Below are positions 27,724 to 39,027 of a stretch of 64,000 nucleotides of DNA, one piece after another; positions within the stretch are counted from its first letter, which is position 1; every line of letters begins with the position of its first letter. The notes below the pieces were generated by a model. That model saw only the letters and a list, made by a program, of their open reading frames with translations. It was not told the origin of the DNA and ran no database searches. Made by a program: the position numbers and the translations under genes. The DNA is from Butyrivibrio sp. VCD2006 (GTDB lineage Bacteria > Bacillota > Clostridia > Lachnospirales > Lachnospiraceae), in NCBI RefSeq assembly GCF_000423925.1, contig NZ_AUIX01000001.1, forward strand, positions 248,001 through 312,000. Reading direction: 5' to 3'.

Positions 27724-29388
27724 ATGAAAAAGTTTCAGAACACAGCTATTAATTTAATTCTTGTTAATCTGTTTACATTGCTGATATTTTTAGCAGTCTT
27801 CAGTTTTAAATATCCTATAAAATACAATAACATGGGCGGTGACAACATCTGGCAGTCTGCATCCACGGTTAAGTATGTAAATATCTGGCTGGAAGAGGGC
27901 GCTGCAAAAATGCATTTCACAGCATGTGAAAACTATCGCTCAATAGAGTTTCAGAGCTTCAATGACAGAGTTCCGTTTATAAGCTATCCCAGTGGACATA
28001 TTGTTCTTGTGTGGCTCTGTGCAAAGCTTTTTGGAAGATCATTTATAAATATTTCCTTTGTTAAGCATCTTCAGATGGTGCTTTTTGCTATCGAATCTCT
28101 TTTGTTTTCAAGCTTTATCTATGTCTTACTGTGGAAGCATAAAATAGGATCAGCGATTTCCAAACTGATAATTCCTACGGCAACAGTTGTTCTATGGATG
28201 CTTCTGCCTGTAAATGCATGGTATCTTCCCAATGTATTTTTCACGGATCAGAGCGTTCTCTTATATGTCATGCTATTTCTCCTTCTTGAGGAGCTTTTGT
28301 ATATCCCTGAGCTTAAGTCTCATAAATACCAGCATGCGGCAATAAAGGTTCTTCACTTCCTCACGATTTATCTCGGAATACTGACGGATTACTATTTCTG
28401 GATTCTAGCATTTTTCGTGTTCGTAATGAGAATTGTTGGCCTCCTTCTAGAAAAGAAGGGGCTTAAGAATATCATCACTACAGGCCTTGGTTATGCTGTA
28501 CCTGTAATACTTGCAGTAGCGACCTTCCTTGCTCAGCTTAGCTTTGTAGACGGCTGGCTTGATACCTTAAAATACAAGCTCAAATTCAGAACAGGCGGTG
28601 ATGACAGCCTTTCCGCTATTGTTGCAAGACTTATTGAAAACTTTTCTTCAGCGTTTACTCAGGAGCAGAGAAGCTTTATGTGTTACCTTTTCCTGTTCCA
28701 GTTTGTTGCAATATTGATTGCCTTCTTTACATTGAAAAAAGGCGAGCGTATTAAATCACTTTTCATAAACACTGATATCTCGCTTATTATTGCTAATTTC
28801 ATCGCTGTGGCTTTTCAGATTCTGATGCTTAAGAATCACTCCGCGGTGCATGAATTCTCAATGATGAAGGCCGGGTGGTGTGTTGCTATGACAGCTCCTA
28901 TAGCTGCAATTGCTTACACGAGAGCTGTGAAAACCGATGATGATGAGACCTTCTTCCTTGGAAAAAAGGTTGCTCCGCTTATACCTGCCTTCGCGATCTG
29001 CCTATTTATTATGGTGCTTATTACAGGTGTTCCCACATCAACCTCAAAATATATTGTCTCAAGAGATGGTGATGCCGATTATACACTTGATGAATTCCTT
29101 TACAGAAATACTGATTACAAGGATGTTTGCTTTTCTTTCACCAATGAAATACCTTATGAGCCTCCGATGGATCTGACTATTTCACATGAAAGAGTTTATC
29201 TGGTTGACAATGCAGAGGAAATTGACACTAAGTTCCCTGAGCTTAGCAGTGACGCTGTAAAGCTTCTTCTCATAGATACAGCTGCACTTTCTAAAAACCC
29301 CGAGCTCAAAGACAAGGTGATGCCCCTGATAGACAATTCAACAATCCGTGCCATGCAGGATGACTATATACTGTATGAACTTCCATGA
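27724..29388 (+). CDS. Polytopic membrane protein, possible GT-C glycosyltransferase
   Basis: 554 residues with about 11-12 membrane helices and a C-terminal globular tail (about 440-554) outside the membrane. The first loop contains the acidic NNMGGDNIWQSAS and a PSGHIVLVWLCAKLFG segment, a layout like oligosaccharyl or mannosyl GT-C enzymes where an Asp in loop 1 is catalytic. There is no clear family match. It ends 60 nt before murG in the same direction and may be co-transcribed. Confidence 0.6.
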   Translation: MKKFQNTAINLILVNLFTLLIFLAVFSFKYPIKYNNMGGDNIWQSASTVKYVNIWLEEGAAKMHFTACENYRSIEFQSFNDRVPFISYPSGHIVLVWLCAKLFGRSFINISFVKHLQMVLFAIESLLFSSFIYVLLWKHKIGSAISKLIIPTATVVLWMLLPVNAWYLPNVFFTDQSVLLYVMLFLLLEELLYIPELKSHKYQHAAIKVLHFLTIYLGILTDYYFWILAFFVFVMRIVGLLLEKKGLKNIITTGLGYAVPVILAVATFLAQLSFVDGWLDTLKYKLKFRTGGDDSLSAIVARLIENFSSAFTQEQRSFMCYLFLFQFVAILIAFFTLKKGERIKSLFINTDISLIIANFIAVAFQILMLKNHSAVHEFSMMKAGWCVAMTAPIAAIAYTRAVKTDDDETFFLGKKVAPLIPAFAICLFIMVLITGVPTSTSKYIVSRDGDADYTLDEFLYRNTDYKDVCFSFTNEIPYEPPMDLTISHERVYLVDNAEEIDTKFPELSSDAVKLLLIDTAALSKNPELKDKVMPLIDNSTIRAMQDDYILYELP

Positions 29389-29448
29389 TTTTTAAGAGAG
29401 TGCGGACCATAAAAAACTGTGGTACTCTTATATGCAAGGAGGCAAAAA

Positions 29449-30519
29449 ATGTCTAAAAAAATAGTTTTAACAGGTGGCGGCACAGCCGGCCACGTTACAC
29501 CAAATATGGCTCTTATCCCTGCTCTTAAAGAAGAAGAATATGAGATAAGCTACATAGGTTCACATACAGGAATTGAGAAAAAGCTGATTGCAGATTTCCA
29601 CATTCCCTATTATTCCATTTCTACAGGAAAGCTTCGCAGATACTTTGATCCCAAGAATTTCTCTGATCCTTTCAGAGTTATGAAGGGATTTTTTGAGGCA
29701 AGACAATTGCTGAAAAAGATCAAACCGGATGTGATTTTTTCCAAGGGCGGATTTGTTTCTGTTCCTGTTATCAGGGCTGCATCAACTCTTGGAATTCCCT
29801 GTATACTTCATGAATCGGATATGACTCCGGGACTTGCAAATAAGCTCAGCTTTTCATCAGCGAAGACCATCTGCTGTAACTTCCCTGAAACCTTAGAGCT
29901 TCTTCCTTCCAATAAGGCTGTTCTCACAGGAACTCCCATAAGGAAAGAGCTTTTAAGAGGATCACGAGAGATTGGTAAAAAGTTCTGTGGTTTCAAGGAT
30001 GATAAGCCCGTAATAATGGTTACCGGTGGAAGTCTTGGTGCCCAAAGCATTAATGAGACCATAAGATATGCCCTTCCAAGGCTCCTTCCTTATTTCAACA
30101 TAGTTCATCTGTGCGGTAAGGAAAAGATGGACAACCTTAAGCTCAACATGGAGGGCTACAAACAGTTTGAATATGTTAAGAACGAAATGAAGGACATCTT
30201 TGCCATGGCAGATGTGGTTGTTTCCAGAGCAGGTGCCAACGCGATCTGTGAACTGGCAGCTCTCAGAAAGCCAAATGTTCTTATCCCCCTCTCAGCAAAA
30301 AGCAGCAGAGGAGACCAGATCATTAATGCCAAATCCTTCGAGAAGCAGGGCTTTTCAATTGTTATAGATAATGAGGAATTGGATGAAGACATCCTTGTAG
30401 AGAGCATCTTCGATGTATATGAGCATCGTGATAAGTACATTGCAAAGATGCAGGAGTCAAAGCAATCCGGAGCGACTGAAACTATTCTGAAAATCATAGA
30501 TGAAGCAATAAATAGCTAA
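29449..30519 (+). CDS. murG: UDP-GlcNAc:undecaprenyl-PP-MurNAc-pentapeptide GlcNAc transferase (MurG)
   Basis: 356 residues from the ATG at 29449, chosen because AAGGAGG lies 7 nt upstream; a frame extension of 10 codons has no such site. MurG makes lipid II from lipid I at the inner membrane face. Visible motifs: GGGTAGHVTPNMAL (G-loop 1), SKGGFVSVPV, VTGGSLGAQSIN (G-loop 3) and SRAGANAICELAALRKPNVLIPL. It is not in a dcw cluster and reads head-on to replication, beside two membrane glycosyltransferase-like genes, which is unusual for an essential gene. Confidence 0.92.
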   Translation: MSKKIVLTGGGTAGHVTPNMALIPALKEEEYEISYIGSHTGIEKKLIADFHIPYYSISTGKLRRYFDPKNFSDPFRVMKGFFEARQLLKKIKPDVIFSKGGFVSVPVIRAASTLGIPCILHESDMTPGLANKLSFSSAKTICCNFPETLELLPSNKAVLTGTPIRKELLRGSREIGKKFCGFKDDKPVIMVTGGSLGAQSINETIRYALPRLLPYFNIVHLCGKEKMDNLKLNMEGYKQFEYVKNEMKDIFAMADVVVSRAGANAICELAALRKPNVLIPLSAKSSRGDQIINAKSFEKQGFSIVIDNEELDEDILVESIFDVYEHRDKYIAKMQESKQSGATETILKIIDEAINS

Positions 30520-30526
30520 TAATAAT

Positions 30527-30562
30527 GCCTTCCCTCAAATTGTGAGGGAAGGCCATTTTTTT
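30527..30562 (+). terminator. Terminator of murG
   Basis: An 11-bp stem (30527-30537 with 30543-30553), 5-nt loop and seven T (30556-30562). It reaches into the last codons of the convergent pgi gene. Confidence 0.9.
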
Positions 30563-32141
30563 AAATATTTAACAGATCACTATAAACTGCAAGTGCTCCG
30601 TCTGTCTCGTGAGCAAGTACCTTCTTGGCAAGTACCTTACCAAGCTGAACACCTTCCTGGTCGAAGCTGTTGAGGTTCCAAACAAATCCCTGGAACATAA
30701 CCTTATTCTCAAAGTGAGAGAGGAGAGCACCAAGTGACTTCGGGTTAAGCTCATCACCGATGATGATGCTTGAAGGACGTCCGCCCTTGAAGTTCTTGTT
30801 GAGGTTCTCATCCTTTTTACCGCAAGCAAATGCTACGATCTGAGCTGCAACATTAGCGCAGAGCTTCTGCTGGCTTGTGCTGCCCTGAATATCAACATCA
30901 TTACCAAGCTGACTATTCTTAAAGCCGATGAACTGCATCGGGATAACATCTGTGCCCTGGTGAAGGAGCTGATAGAATGAATGCTGTCCGTTTGTACCGG
31001 GCTCACCGAAGATAACAGGTCCTGTTACATAATCAATGGGCTCTCCGAAGCGGTTAACACTCTTACCGTTTGACTCCATATCAAGCTGCTGGAGATGAGC
31101 AGGGAAACGGCTAAGTCCCTGTGAATAAGGAAGAACTGCTGTTGAAGGATATCCTAAGATATTTCTCTCATAGAATCCGATCATGGCATCGAGCATAGCA
31201 GGATTCTTCATCATATCCTTCTCTGCAGCAAGCTTATCCTCAGCGGATGCACCTTCAAGGAACTGTGCAAATACGTCAGGACCAAAGGCAAGTGAAAGAA
31301 CAGCTCCACCAACTCCTGAAGTTGAAGAATAACGTCCGCCAATATAGTCATCCATATAGAAAGCTTCAATAAAGTCATCGCTCTTTGCAAGAGGAGATGT
31401 CTCTGAAGTAACAGCGATCATGTGCTTTGAGGAATCAAGTCCTGCCTTCTTAAGAGCATCCATTACAAAGCTCTGGTTTGTAAGAGTCTCAAGAGTGGTA
31501 CCTGACTTGGATACAAGGATAAAGATTGAGTGAGCAACATCAACACTGTTAAGTACAGCTGAAGCATCATCAGGATCTACGTTACTGATGAACTTAGCTT
31601 CCATTTTGAAATTACCGGTCTTGTGAGCCCAGTTCTCAAGAGCAAGGTACATAGCTCTGGGACCAAGGTCTGAACCACCGATACCGATCTGAACTACAGT
31701 TGTGAACTTTTCGCCCTTCTCGTTTGCAATTTCACCTGAGTGAACCTTCTTGGCAAAATCAGCGATTCTGTTCTGTTCCTTAACATAGAACTCACGCTTG
31801 TTAACACCGTCAGCCATTACATCATTACCAAGCTGGCCTCTTGTGAGCTGGTGAAGAACCATTCTCTTCTCACCTGTGTTAATTACTTCGCCATTATAAA
31901 GAGCTTCAAATTTCTCGGAAAGCTGTGCTTCCTTAGCAAGCTTATCCAAAGCTGCGAGGATGTCATCATCAACCTCTTTTGCTGCATAATTGTAGCTGAG
32001 GCCTTCTGCCATCTTCACTGAGTATTTCTTTACCCTGTCTGCACCTGACTCACCGGTCATAGCAGATACGAGGTCAATCTGTTTTACCTTCTTAAGCTCA
32101 TCGAATGAACTTAAAGTATCAAGATTTTTCCAATTAACCAT
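30561..32141 (-). CDS. pgi: Glucose-6-phosphate isomerase
   Basis: 526 residues. Interconverts glucose-6-P and fructose-6-P. Conserved segments: VVQIGIGGSDLGPRAMYLA, the phosphate-binding VSKSGTTLETLTNQ, VGGRYSSTSGVGGA, and GEPGTNGQHSFYQLLHQGTD with the catalytic Glu/His region; the catalytic Lys region lies near the C-terminus (QGFVWNLNSFDQEGVQLGK). AGGAGG before the ATG. Monocistronic. Confidence 0.97.
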   Translation of the reverse strand: MVNWKNLDTLSSFDELKKVKQIDLVSAMTGESGADRVKKYSVKMAEGLSYNYAAKEVDDDILAALDKLAKEAQLSEKFEALYNGEVINTGEKRMVLHQLTRGQLGNDVMADGVNKREFYVKEQNRIADFAKKVHSGEIANEKGEKFTTVVQIGIGGSDLGPRAMYLALENWAHKTGNFKMEAKFISNVDPDDASAVLNSVDVAHSIFILVSKSGTTLETLTNQSFVMDALKKAGLDSSKHMIAVTSETSPLAKSDDFIEAFYMDDYIGGRYSSTSGVGGAVLSLAFGPDVFAQFLEGASAEDKLAAEKDMMKNPAMLDAMIGFYERNILGYPSTAVLPYSQGLSRFPAHLQQLDMESNGKSVNRFGEPIDYVTGPVIFGEPGTNGQHSFYQLLHQGTDVIPMQFIGFKNSQLGNDVDIQGSTSQQKLCANVAAQIVAFACGKKDENLNKNFKGGRPSSIIIGDELNPKSLGALLSHFENKVMFQGFVWNLNSFDQEGVQLGKVLAKKVLAHETDGALAVYSDLLNI

Positions 32142-32353
32142 TTTTAAAGAATCCTCCTATACTATGGTTATTTCTACTTTCGCGTTAAAGTTTAGCAAAA
32201 CTTGATAACCACCGCAAGATTTAACTCCTTAAATATTGATTAAAAATGTATTCTGAAGCGAATATACATTATTTCGATTAAATATGATTAGTATTTAGCA
32301 ATATTTCGTAACTTTTGGTTAACAATTGATAAGTGGAATTTTCTCATGCAGGA

Positions 32354-32359
32354 TATAAT
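32354..32359 (+). promoter_or_regulatory. -10 box upstream of the xylanase gene
   Basis: A perfect TATAAT about 50 nt before the start. No good -35 at 16-18 nt; TTGATA lies 22 nt away, too far. This suggests activator dependence. The rest of the 32142-32408 gap is AT-rich without other features. Confidence 0.45.
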
Positions 32360-32408
32360 ACACCTGTGGTTATATAGCAAAAACTAAATATAGAGGAGGT
32401 ATTAAAAA

Positions 32409-34268
32409 TTGGTGAAGAAAGTTTTGACTACCGCACTTTTGACTGTGTTCATGAGTGCACAGCTTTTAGTCCCGTCATTGTCGGTTAAAGCAGCTACCAC
32501 ACTGTACGACAACAGAACCGGCACACAGGATGGTTACGACTACGAGCTCTGGAAAGACTACGGTAATACCAGTATGACTCTGGATGCTGGGGGAGCATTC
32601 ACATGTCAGTGGAGCAACATTGGTAACGCTCTTTTCAGAAAAGGTAAAAAGTTCGACAGAACGAAAACATACCAGCAGATAGGAAATATTTCCTTCGACT
32701 ATGGGGTTGATTACAGACCCAACGGAAATTCTTATCTTTGTGTTTATGGATGGTCTGTTGATCCGTTAGTTGAGTATTATATCGTAGACAGTTGGGGTTC
32801 ATGGCGTCCGCCGGGAGGATCACCGAAGGGTCAGATTCAGGTCGATGGCGGCACATATGATGTTTACGAGACAATGCGTTACAACGCGCCTTCAATTCAG
32901 GGCGATACAAACTTCAGACAGATTTTCAGTGTTCGTACCAGCAAGAAGACAAGTGGTACCATCAGTGTTACTGAGCATTTCAAGGCCTGGGAGCGCATGG
33001 GAATTTACATGGGTAAGCTCACCGAGGCAGCTTTAAATATCGAAGGATATCAGAGTAGCGGCTATGCTAACGTTTATAAGAACGTTATGACAATTGGCGG
33101 CTCATCCTCAGGTAATCAGGGTGGAAATCAAGGTGGTAACCAAGGCGGAAACCAAGGTGGAAATCAGGGTGGTAACCAGGGTGGTAACGCAGGCGGAACA
33201 GTAGCACAGGGCAATACAACTGTTCAGTGCGAATCTATGTCTAAGGCAGGTCAGTACACCGGAAATATTTCATCACCTTTCAGCGGCGTAGCATTATATG
33301 CAAACAATGACAGAGTAAGTTATACACAGTATTTTGCATATGGAACTCATGACTTCGTTCTTCGGGGCTGTGCTAATAACGGTAACATGGCCAGAGTTGA
33401 CTTAAAGATCGGTGGTCAGTATAAGGGAACCTTCTATTATGGTGGTTCATATCCTGCTGAGTACACTATCAAAAATGTAAGTCATGGTACAGGCAATCAG
33501 ACAGTCGAACTTGTTGTGACTGCTGATGATGGAAACTGGGATGCATATATCGACTATCTTAGAATTAACGGCGAATCAGGTCAGGCAAGCAGTGGCAATC
33601 AGGGTCAGGGACAAAACCAGGGCCAGGGTCAGAGCCAGCAGCAGCCTAAGGATACCGGAAAATACATCGCTCTTACATTTGATGATGGTCCTTCCAGCAC
33701 CACAAAGGACGTTCTTGATGTTTTAGAAAAGTACAATGCAAAAGCTACATTTTTCCTTATCGGACAGAACGTTACAATGAGCAATCTCAGCATAATGCAG
33801 CGTCAGGTTAAGATGGGATGTGAACTTGCAAGTCACTCTTATACTCATGAGGACATGTCCAGAATGAGTGCTTCTCAGGTTAGAAATCAGCAGGAGTGGA
33901 CGGCATCAGCTATTAAGAATGCTGTAGGTGTAGATGTAAAGTTCTTTCGAGCACCTTATCTTTCCGTAAGCAACACAATGCATCAGAACATTGATGCTAC
34001 ATTCATTCAGGGTATAACAGTTAATGATTGGGAATCATATACATCAGTTCAGCAGAGAGTAAACGGCGTTCTTAGCCAGGCTAGAGATGGTCAGATATTC
34101 CTGCTTCATGACTTCCAGGGTAACTACCAGACCGTACAGGCTCTTCCTCAGATTATTGAAGGCCTCCAGAGTCAGGGCTACACCCTTGTAACATTAAGTG
34201 AACTGTTCCAGAAAAAGGGTGTAAACCCCAATCAGAGATATAAGATTTGGTCAAATGTAAATAACTAA
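32409..34268 (+). CDS. Secreted xylanase/deacetylase: GH11 - CBM36-like - CE4
   Basis: 619 residues with a signal peptide (cleavage near SVKA, residue 28). GH11 xylanase at about 31-230: nucleophile E122 in [12 protein letters not shown] and acid/base E212 in [14 protein letters not shown] linker (235-261) leads to a CBM36-like xylan-binding domain (about 272-390). A Gln/Gly linker follows, then a CE4/NodB deacetylase from about 420: [25 protein letters not shown] and LLHDF. One enzyme can thus cut xylan and remove acetyl groups. The start is TTG (32409) or the next codon GTG (32412), both after GAGGAGG. A similar architecture is known from Pseudobutyrivibrio xylanases. Confidence 0.92.
   Translation: MVKKVLTTALLTVFMSAQLLVPSLSVKAATTLYDNRTGTQDGYDYELWKDYGNTSMTLDAGGAFTCQWSNIGNALFRKGKKFDRTKTYQQIGNISFDYGVDYRPNGNSYLCVYGWSVDPLVEYYIVDSWGSWRPPGGSPKGQIQVDGGTYDVYETMRYNAPSIQGDTNFRQIFSVRTSKKTSGTISVTEHFKAWERMGIYMGKLTEAALNIEGYQSSGYANVYKNVMTIGGSSSGNQGGNQGGNQGGNQGGNQGGNQGGNAGGTVAQGNTTVQCESMSKAGQYTGNISSPFSGVALYANNDRVSYTQYFAYGTHDFVLRGCANNGNMARVDLKIGGQYKGTFYYGGSYPAEYTIKNVSHGTGNQTVELVVTADDGNWDAYIDYLRINGESGQASSGNQGQGQNQGQGQSQQQPKDTGKYIALTFDDGPSSTTKDVLDVLEKYNAKATFFLIGQNVTMSNLSIMQRQVKMGCELASHSYTHEDMSRMSASQVRNQQEWTASAIKNAVGVDVKFFRAPYLSVSNTMHQNIDATFIQGITVNDWESYTSVQQRVNGVLSQARDGQIFLLHDFQGNYQTVQALPQIIEGLQSQGYTLVTLSELFQKKGVNPNQRYKIWSNVNN
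33112..33190 (+). repeat. Tandem GGNAAYCARGGN repeat encoding GNQGG linker
   Basis: About seven 12-bp units encode a GNQ-GGNQ... linker between the xylanase and the binding domain. Synonymous third-base changes are seen between units. Confidence 0.8.
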
Positions 34269-34315
34269 TTACCTGCATTGCAAATAACTTATTACTTAAC
34301 ATGCTATATGACCAC

Positions 34316-34349
34316 AAAATGCCGGCTCGGCCAGGAGCCGGCATTTTTC
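34316..34349. terminator. Bidirectional terminator between xylanase and arabinofuranosidase genes
   Basis: Stem AAAATGCCGGCTC / GAGCCGGCATTTT (34316-34328 with 34335-34347) with a 6-nt loop, A-run before and T-run after, placed between convergent stop codons. Confidence 0.9.
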
Positions 34350-34373
34350 TTACCTTAAATTGATATTTGTTTA

Positions 34374-35989
<1,616 letters not shown>

Positions 35990-35999
35990 TCCAAATATA

Positions 36000-36028
36000 T
36001 TGACTTATCGTCCGGTAATATCTATATA
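36000..36028 (+). promoter_or_regulatory. Promoter of the AraC-family gene
   Basis: TTGACT (36000-36005), 17-nt spacer, TATATA (36023-36028); a TATAAT is also present at 19 nt. It is 10 nt from the last TGTC repeat. Confidence 0.65.
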
Positions 36029-36058
36029 ATTAATTAAAAAGCAGATGAGGGGAAGCTC

Positions 36059-36913
36059 ATGTTTCGAACCGACTACTGTGGCTACAACTACCACAATCCC
36101 GACAAAGATACCATATACAGACCAACCGGAAGCGGAGACTACCTCTTTCTCCACATAACCTCCAACATGAACTTTTATTTTCCGGATGAGAGAAAAAATG
36201 ACTTTGTGTCTCTGTCTAACGAATACAGACAGTCGGACAATACTAAGTTTATTGAAAGAGATGGCAAAAGGCTCTACATGACCAGTGCTTTTCCTGGTGA
36301 TTGTATTCTCTTTTCTCCAGGAAACATGCAATATTACGAGGCTATCACTTCCTTTTCCAACTCTTTTGTTCACTTCACCTGTGAACCTGACGAGATTCAG
36401 GGTTTGCAGGTAGAAATGAATCGTATCTTTCATCCCGGTAATGATGAGATGATAGTGGACACTCTTCGAAGAATTCAGTTTGAATATCTATCCAAACAGC
36501 AGAGAAGAGAGCGTATGATAGACCTTCTGATAAAGCAGCTCCTTATAGCTGCCGAGAGAAGTGTCACGGGACCTGTAGAAGAAATCCAACAAACGGAAAT
36601 ATACAGTTTTTTAACTTCTTATAGGGTAAATATGCTTCAAAGATGTTCGGAAGAATGGAATATAGAAAAAATCTGTAAGGAGACCCACCTTGGCAGAAGT
36701 CAGCTCTATCACTATTACAAGGCTTTCTTCCATGCCAGCCCCGGTGACGATATTATCGCTGCCAGAATTGACAAAGCAAAACATCTTCTTACAAATAAGG
36801 AGCTTCGTATTCTCGATGTAGCATCCCAGTGCGGATTTACAAACATCAATCACTTCAACAGATATTTTAAGCAGGAATGCGGTATGTCTCCAAGTGAATA
36901 TAGAAGTAGGTAG
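36059..36913 (+). CDS. AraC-family transcriptional regulator
   Basis: 284 residues. N-terminal cupin-like sugar-binding domain (about 1-140, FPDERKNDFVSLS, PGDCILFSPG), then the double helix-turn-helix: WNIEKICKETHLGRSQLYHYYKAFFHASPGD and ILDVASQCGFTNINHFNRYFKQECGMSPSEYR. GAGGGG before the ATG. It is divergent from abfA and likely controls it, perhaps with the xylanase, in response to arabinose or arabino-oligosaccharides. Confidence 0.9.
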   Translation: MFRTDYCGYNYHNPDKDTIYRPTGSGDYLFLHITSNMNFYFPDERKNDFVSLSNEYRQSDNTKFIERDGKRLYMTSAFPGDCILFSPGNMQYYEAITSFSNSFVHFTCEPDEIQGLQVEMNRIFHPGNDEMIVDTLRRIQFEYLSKQQRRERMIDLLIKQLLIAAERSVTGPVEEIQQTEIYSFLTSYRVNMLQRCSEEWNIEKICKETHLGRSQLYHYYKAFFHASPGDDIIAARIDKAKHLLTNKELRILDVASQCGFTNINHFNRYFKQECGMSPSEYRSR

Positions 36914-36916
36914 AAT

Positions 36917-36963
36917 AAAAAAGGGACATCGAAAGGATTATTTAATCCATGCGATTGTCCCTT
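36917..36963 (-). terminator. Terminator of luxS
   Basis: Outer stem 36921-36931 with 36952-36963 (one bulge) encloses GGATTA/TAATCC. A T6 run follows on the minus strand. It may also end the convergent AraC transcript. Confidence 0.75.
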
Positions 36964-36982
36964 AAATTCTTATATAAAAATA

Positions 36983-37507
36983 TTATGAATCGAAGAACTG
37001 ACGACCGTCATCTGTTACAAGTCTCTCTGTTTTAGGATATACATAAATTGCATCATTTTCCTTATTGGAAATAAGATAATCTGCGAATCTCTTAGCATAC
37101 CATTTAGCCATTACTAGATTGTGTAAAGCGCTGTTACCGCAGTTCTCAGGTTCAGCACCGGGAACCTCCTCTGAATCCTTAACAGAATCAAATGCTCTGA
37201 TAAGAAGATCAACGATCTCCTTGGGAGCACGGTTGCTCTTCAGAATAAGATAGAAGCCTGTAAGGCATCCCATAGGTCCCCAATAAATAACATCATCCTT
37301 CCAATCGGGATCATTTCTAAGGAATGTAGCAATGATATGCTCAAGAGAGTGCATTGCAGCTACTTCAACAGCGGGCTCTACATTGGGTTTTGTGACTCTT
37401 ATGTCATAAGTTGTAATCTTGTTTCCTGCAATATCATCAACTCTGCTCTCAAATATTCCGGGAATAATCTTTGTATGATCTACGGAAAAGCTGGGTATCA
37501 AATCCAT
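36983..37507 (-). CDS. luxS: S-ribosylhomocysteine lyase LuxS
   Basis: 174 residues. Cleaves S-ribosylhomocysteine to homocysteine and DPD, the AI-2 precursor. Metal ligands are H53 and H57 in HSLEH and C123 in ENCGNSALHN; the catalytic Cys is C81 in GPMGCLTGFYL. It lies 99 nt downstream of mtnN, which makes its substrate, so the activated methyl cycle branch is complete here. Confidence 0.96.
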   Translation of the reverse strand: MDLIPSFSVDHTKIIPGIFESRVDDIAGNKITTYDIRVTKPNVEPAVEVAAMHSLEHIIATFLRNDPDWKDDVIYWGPMGCLTGFYLILKSNRAPKEIVDLLIRAFDSVKDSEEVPGAEPENCGNSALHNLVMAKWYAKRFADYLISNKENDAIYVYPKTERLVTDDGRQFFDS

Positions 37508-37606
37508 TTTTATATCTCCTTTTCTTAATTAAATACCTTTTATCATTTGGACCTCGCCAAATCGTATCGTCATTATAACATGACTAGGACAGTTGTGATA
37601 TACAAC

Positions 37607-38320
37607 TTAATTATCGCTGGATAAATCTTTAATAAAACTCTCTGTAAGAGCAGCACAGTCTGCTGCTGCCTTTTTCTCAAACTCAGGATAGTCCATGATA
37701 TCACTGCCGTCTGCCTTATCGGAAATAGCTCTGAGGATTACAAATGGAATATTATTAAGGAAGCATGCCTGTGCAATACCGGCTCCTTCCATCTCACAGC
37801 AAAGTCCGTCAAACTCAGCCTTAATTCCATCCTTTACATAACTTTCAGAGATGAACTGATCTCCGGAGCATACACGTCCATCCCAGAGCTTACCTGTAAT
37901 TCCTGCGGTAGCTGCTGCCTTTTTAATGTTCTCTATCATCCACTTATCAGCAAGGAACTCAAGACGGCCTGTCTGAGGAATCTCTCCTTTTTTATATCCG
38001 AAAACTGTAGCATCCACATCATGATACACAACATCAGTAGATACAACAAAGTCTCCTATGTCGATCTTTGCGTCAAGTGAACCGGCAGCTCCTGTGTTGA
38101 TCACATGTGTAACCTTGAAATCATCCACAAGAATCTGAACACAAAGAGCAGCGTTAACCTTGCAGATTCCACTTTTAACAACTACTACATCTGTGTTTCC
38201 AAGCTTACCTTCATTGAACTCCATATTTGCTTTAGTGAGAGTTCTTGATACTGTCATTTCCTTCTTGAGGCTCTCCACCTCAATTTCCATAGCACCTATT
38301 ATTCCTATTTTTTTGCTCAT
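37607..38320 (-). CDS. mtnN: 5'-methylthioadenosine/S-adenosylhomocysteine nucleosidase
   Basis: 237 residues from the ATG at 38320 (AGAGG 8 nt upstream); an 8-codon longer frame is less likely. It removes adenine from MTA and SAH. Family motifs: GIIGAMEIEVESL, NTGAAGSLD, FVVSTDVVYHDVDAT, SGDQFISES, and CCEMEGAGIAQACFLNNIPFVILRAISDKAD with the catalytic Glu and Asp. Upstream of luxS in the same direction. Confidence 0.95.
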   Translation of the reverse strand: MSKKIGIIGAMEIEVESLKKEMTVSRTLTKANMEFNEGKLGNTDVVVVKSGICKVNAALCVQILVDDFKVTHVINTGAAGSLDAKIDIGDFVVSTDVVYHDVDATVFGYKKGEIPQTGRLEFLADKWMIENIKKAAATAGITGKLWDGRVCSGDQFISESYVKDGIKAEFDGLCCEMEGAGIAQACFLNNIPFVILRAISDKADGSDIMDYPEFEKKAAADCAALTESFIKDLSSDN

Positions 38321-38396
38321 ACTATATCCTCTTAAATAAAACATTTTTGTAATTGTATATTATTCTCTTAAGGTCTTATTATAACATTTATTAAAC

Positions 38397-38431
38397 AAAA
38401 AAAGGATGCAGAGTCATTTTCCCTGCATCCT
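38397..38431 (-). terminator. Second (distal) terminator after rubrerythrin gene
   Basis: GGATGCAG/CTGCATCC (38404-38411 with 38423-38430) followed on the minus strand by a long T-run. Confidence 0.75.
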
Positions 38432-38439
38432 CTCAAAAA

Positions 38440-38478
38440 ATAAAGGTGCAAAGAACCTTGTCCTTCGCACCTTTTATT
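38440..38478 (-). terminator. First terminator after rubrerythrin gene
   Basis: AAAGGTGC/GCACCTTT (38442-38449 with 38467-38474) followed by a T-rich stretch on the minus strand. Together with the next hairpin it forms a tandem terminator. Confidence 0.75.
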
Positions 38479-38487
38479 TATATTGTT

Positions 38488-39027
38488 TTATTTAAAATAT
38501 CTATCAAGGAGTCCCTGGAATCCCTTGCCGTGTCTTGCCTCGTCGCGTCCGATTTCGTGTACGATATCGTGGATAGCGTCAAGATCAAGAGCCTTAGCCT
38601 TCTTAGCCAGGTCAGCTCTTCCCTGTGTTGCGCCGTATTCAGCGTCAGCACGAAGTTCAAGGTTCTTCTTTGTTGAGTCTGTGACTACTTCTCCAAGGAG
38701 TTCTGCAAAGTGAGCAGCGTGCTCAGCTTCTTCCCATGCAGCTTTCTCAAAGAATGCACCAACTTCGGGATATCCCTCGCGGATAGCAACACGTGACATA
38801 GCAAGATACATACCTACTTCTGTACACTCTCCGTTAAACATATCGCGAAGACCATCTTTAATCTCATCAGGAGCGGAGCTGGCTACACCAACAACATGCT
38901 CGCAAGCCCAAACCTTATCCCCTTCCTGTTTTGTGAACTTCTCTGCCGGTGCCTTACATACAGGACAAGCCTCCGGAGGAGTGTCGCCTTCATGAACATA
39001 ACCACATACCTGACATACCCATTTCAT
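38488..39027 (-). CDS. Reverse rubrerythrin (N-terminal rubredoxin domain)
   Basis: 179 residues. The rubredoxin-like FeS4 site is at the N-terminus (CQVCGYVHEGDTPPEACPVC) and the ferritin-like di-iron domain follows (E-x-x-E... AAWEEAEHAAHF, GRDEARHGKGF). This is the reverse of classic rubrerythrin. Such proteins act as NAD(P)H-linked peroxidases protecting anaerobes from H2O2 and O2. Single gene with tandem terminators; no PerR box recognised. Confidence 0.92.
   Translation of the reverse strand: MKWVCQVCGYVHEGDTPPEACPVCKAPAEKFTKQEGDKVWACEHVVGVASSAPDEIKDGLRDMFNGECTEVGMYLAMSRVAIREGYPEVGAFFEKAAWEEAEHAAHFAELLGEVVTDSTKKNLELRADAEYGATQGRADLAKKAKALDLDAIHDIVHEIGRDEARHGKGFQGLLDRYFK

Noticed and set aside
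33112..33190. Repeat array that could suggest CRISPR
   Set aside because: It is an in-frame 12-bp tandem repeat coding a linker, without spacers. No CRISPR array is present in the window.
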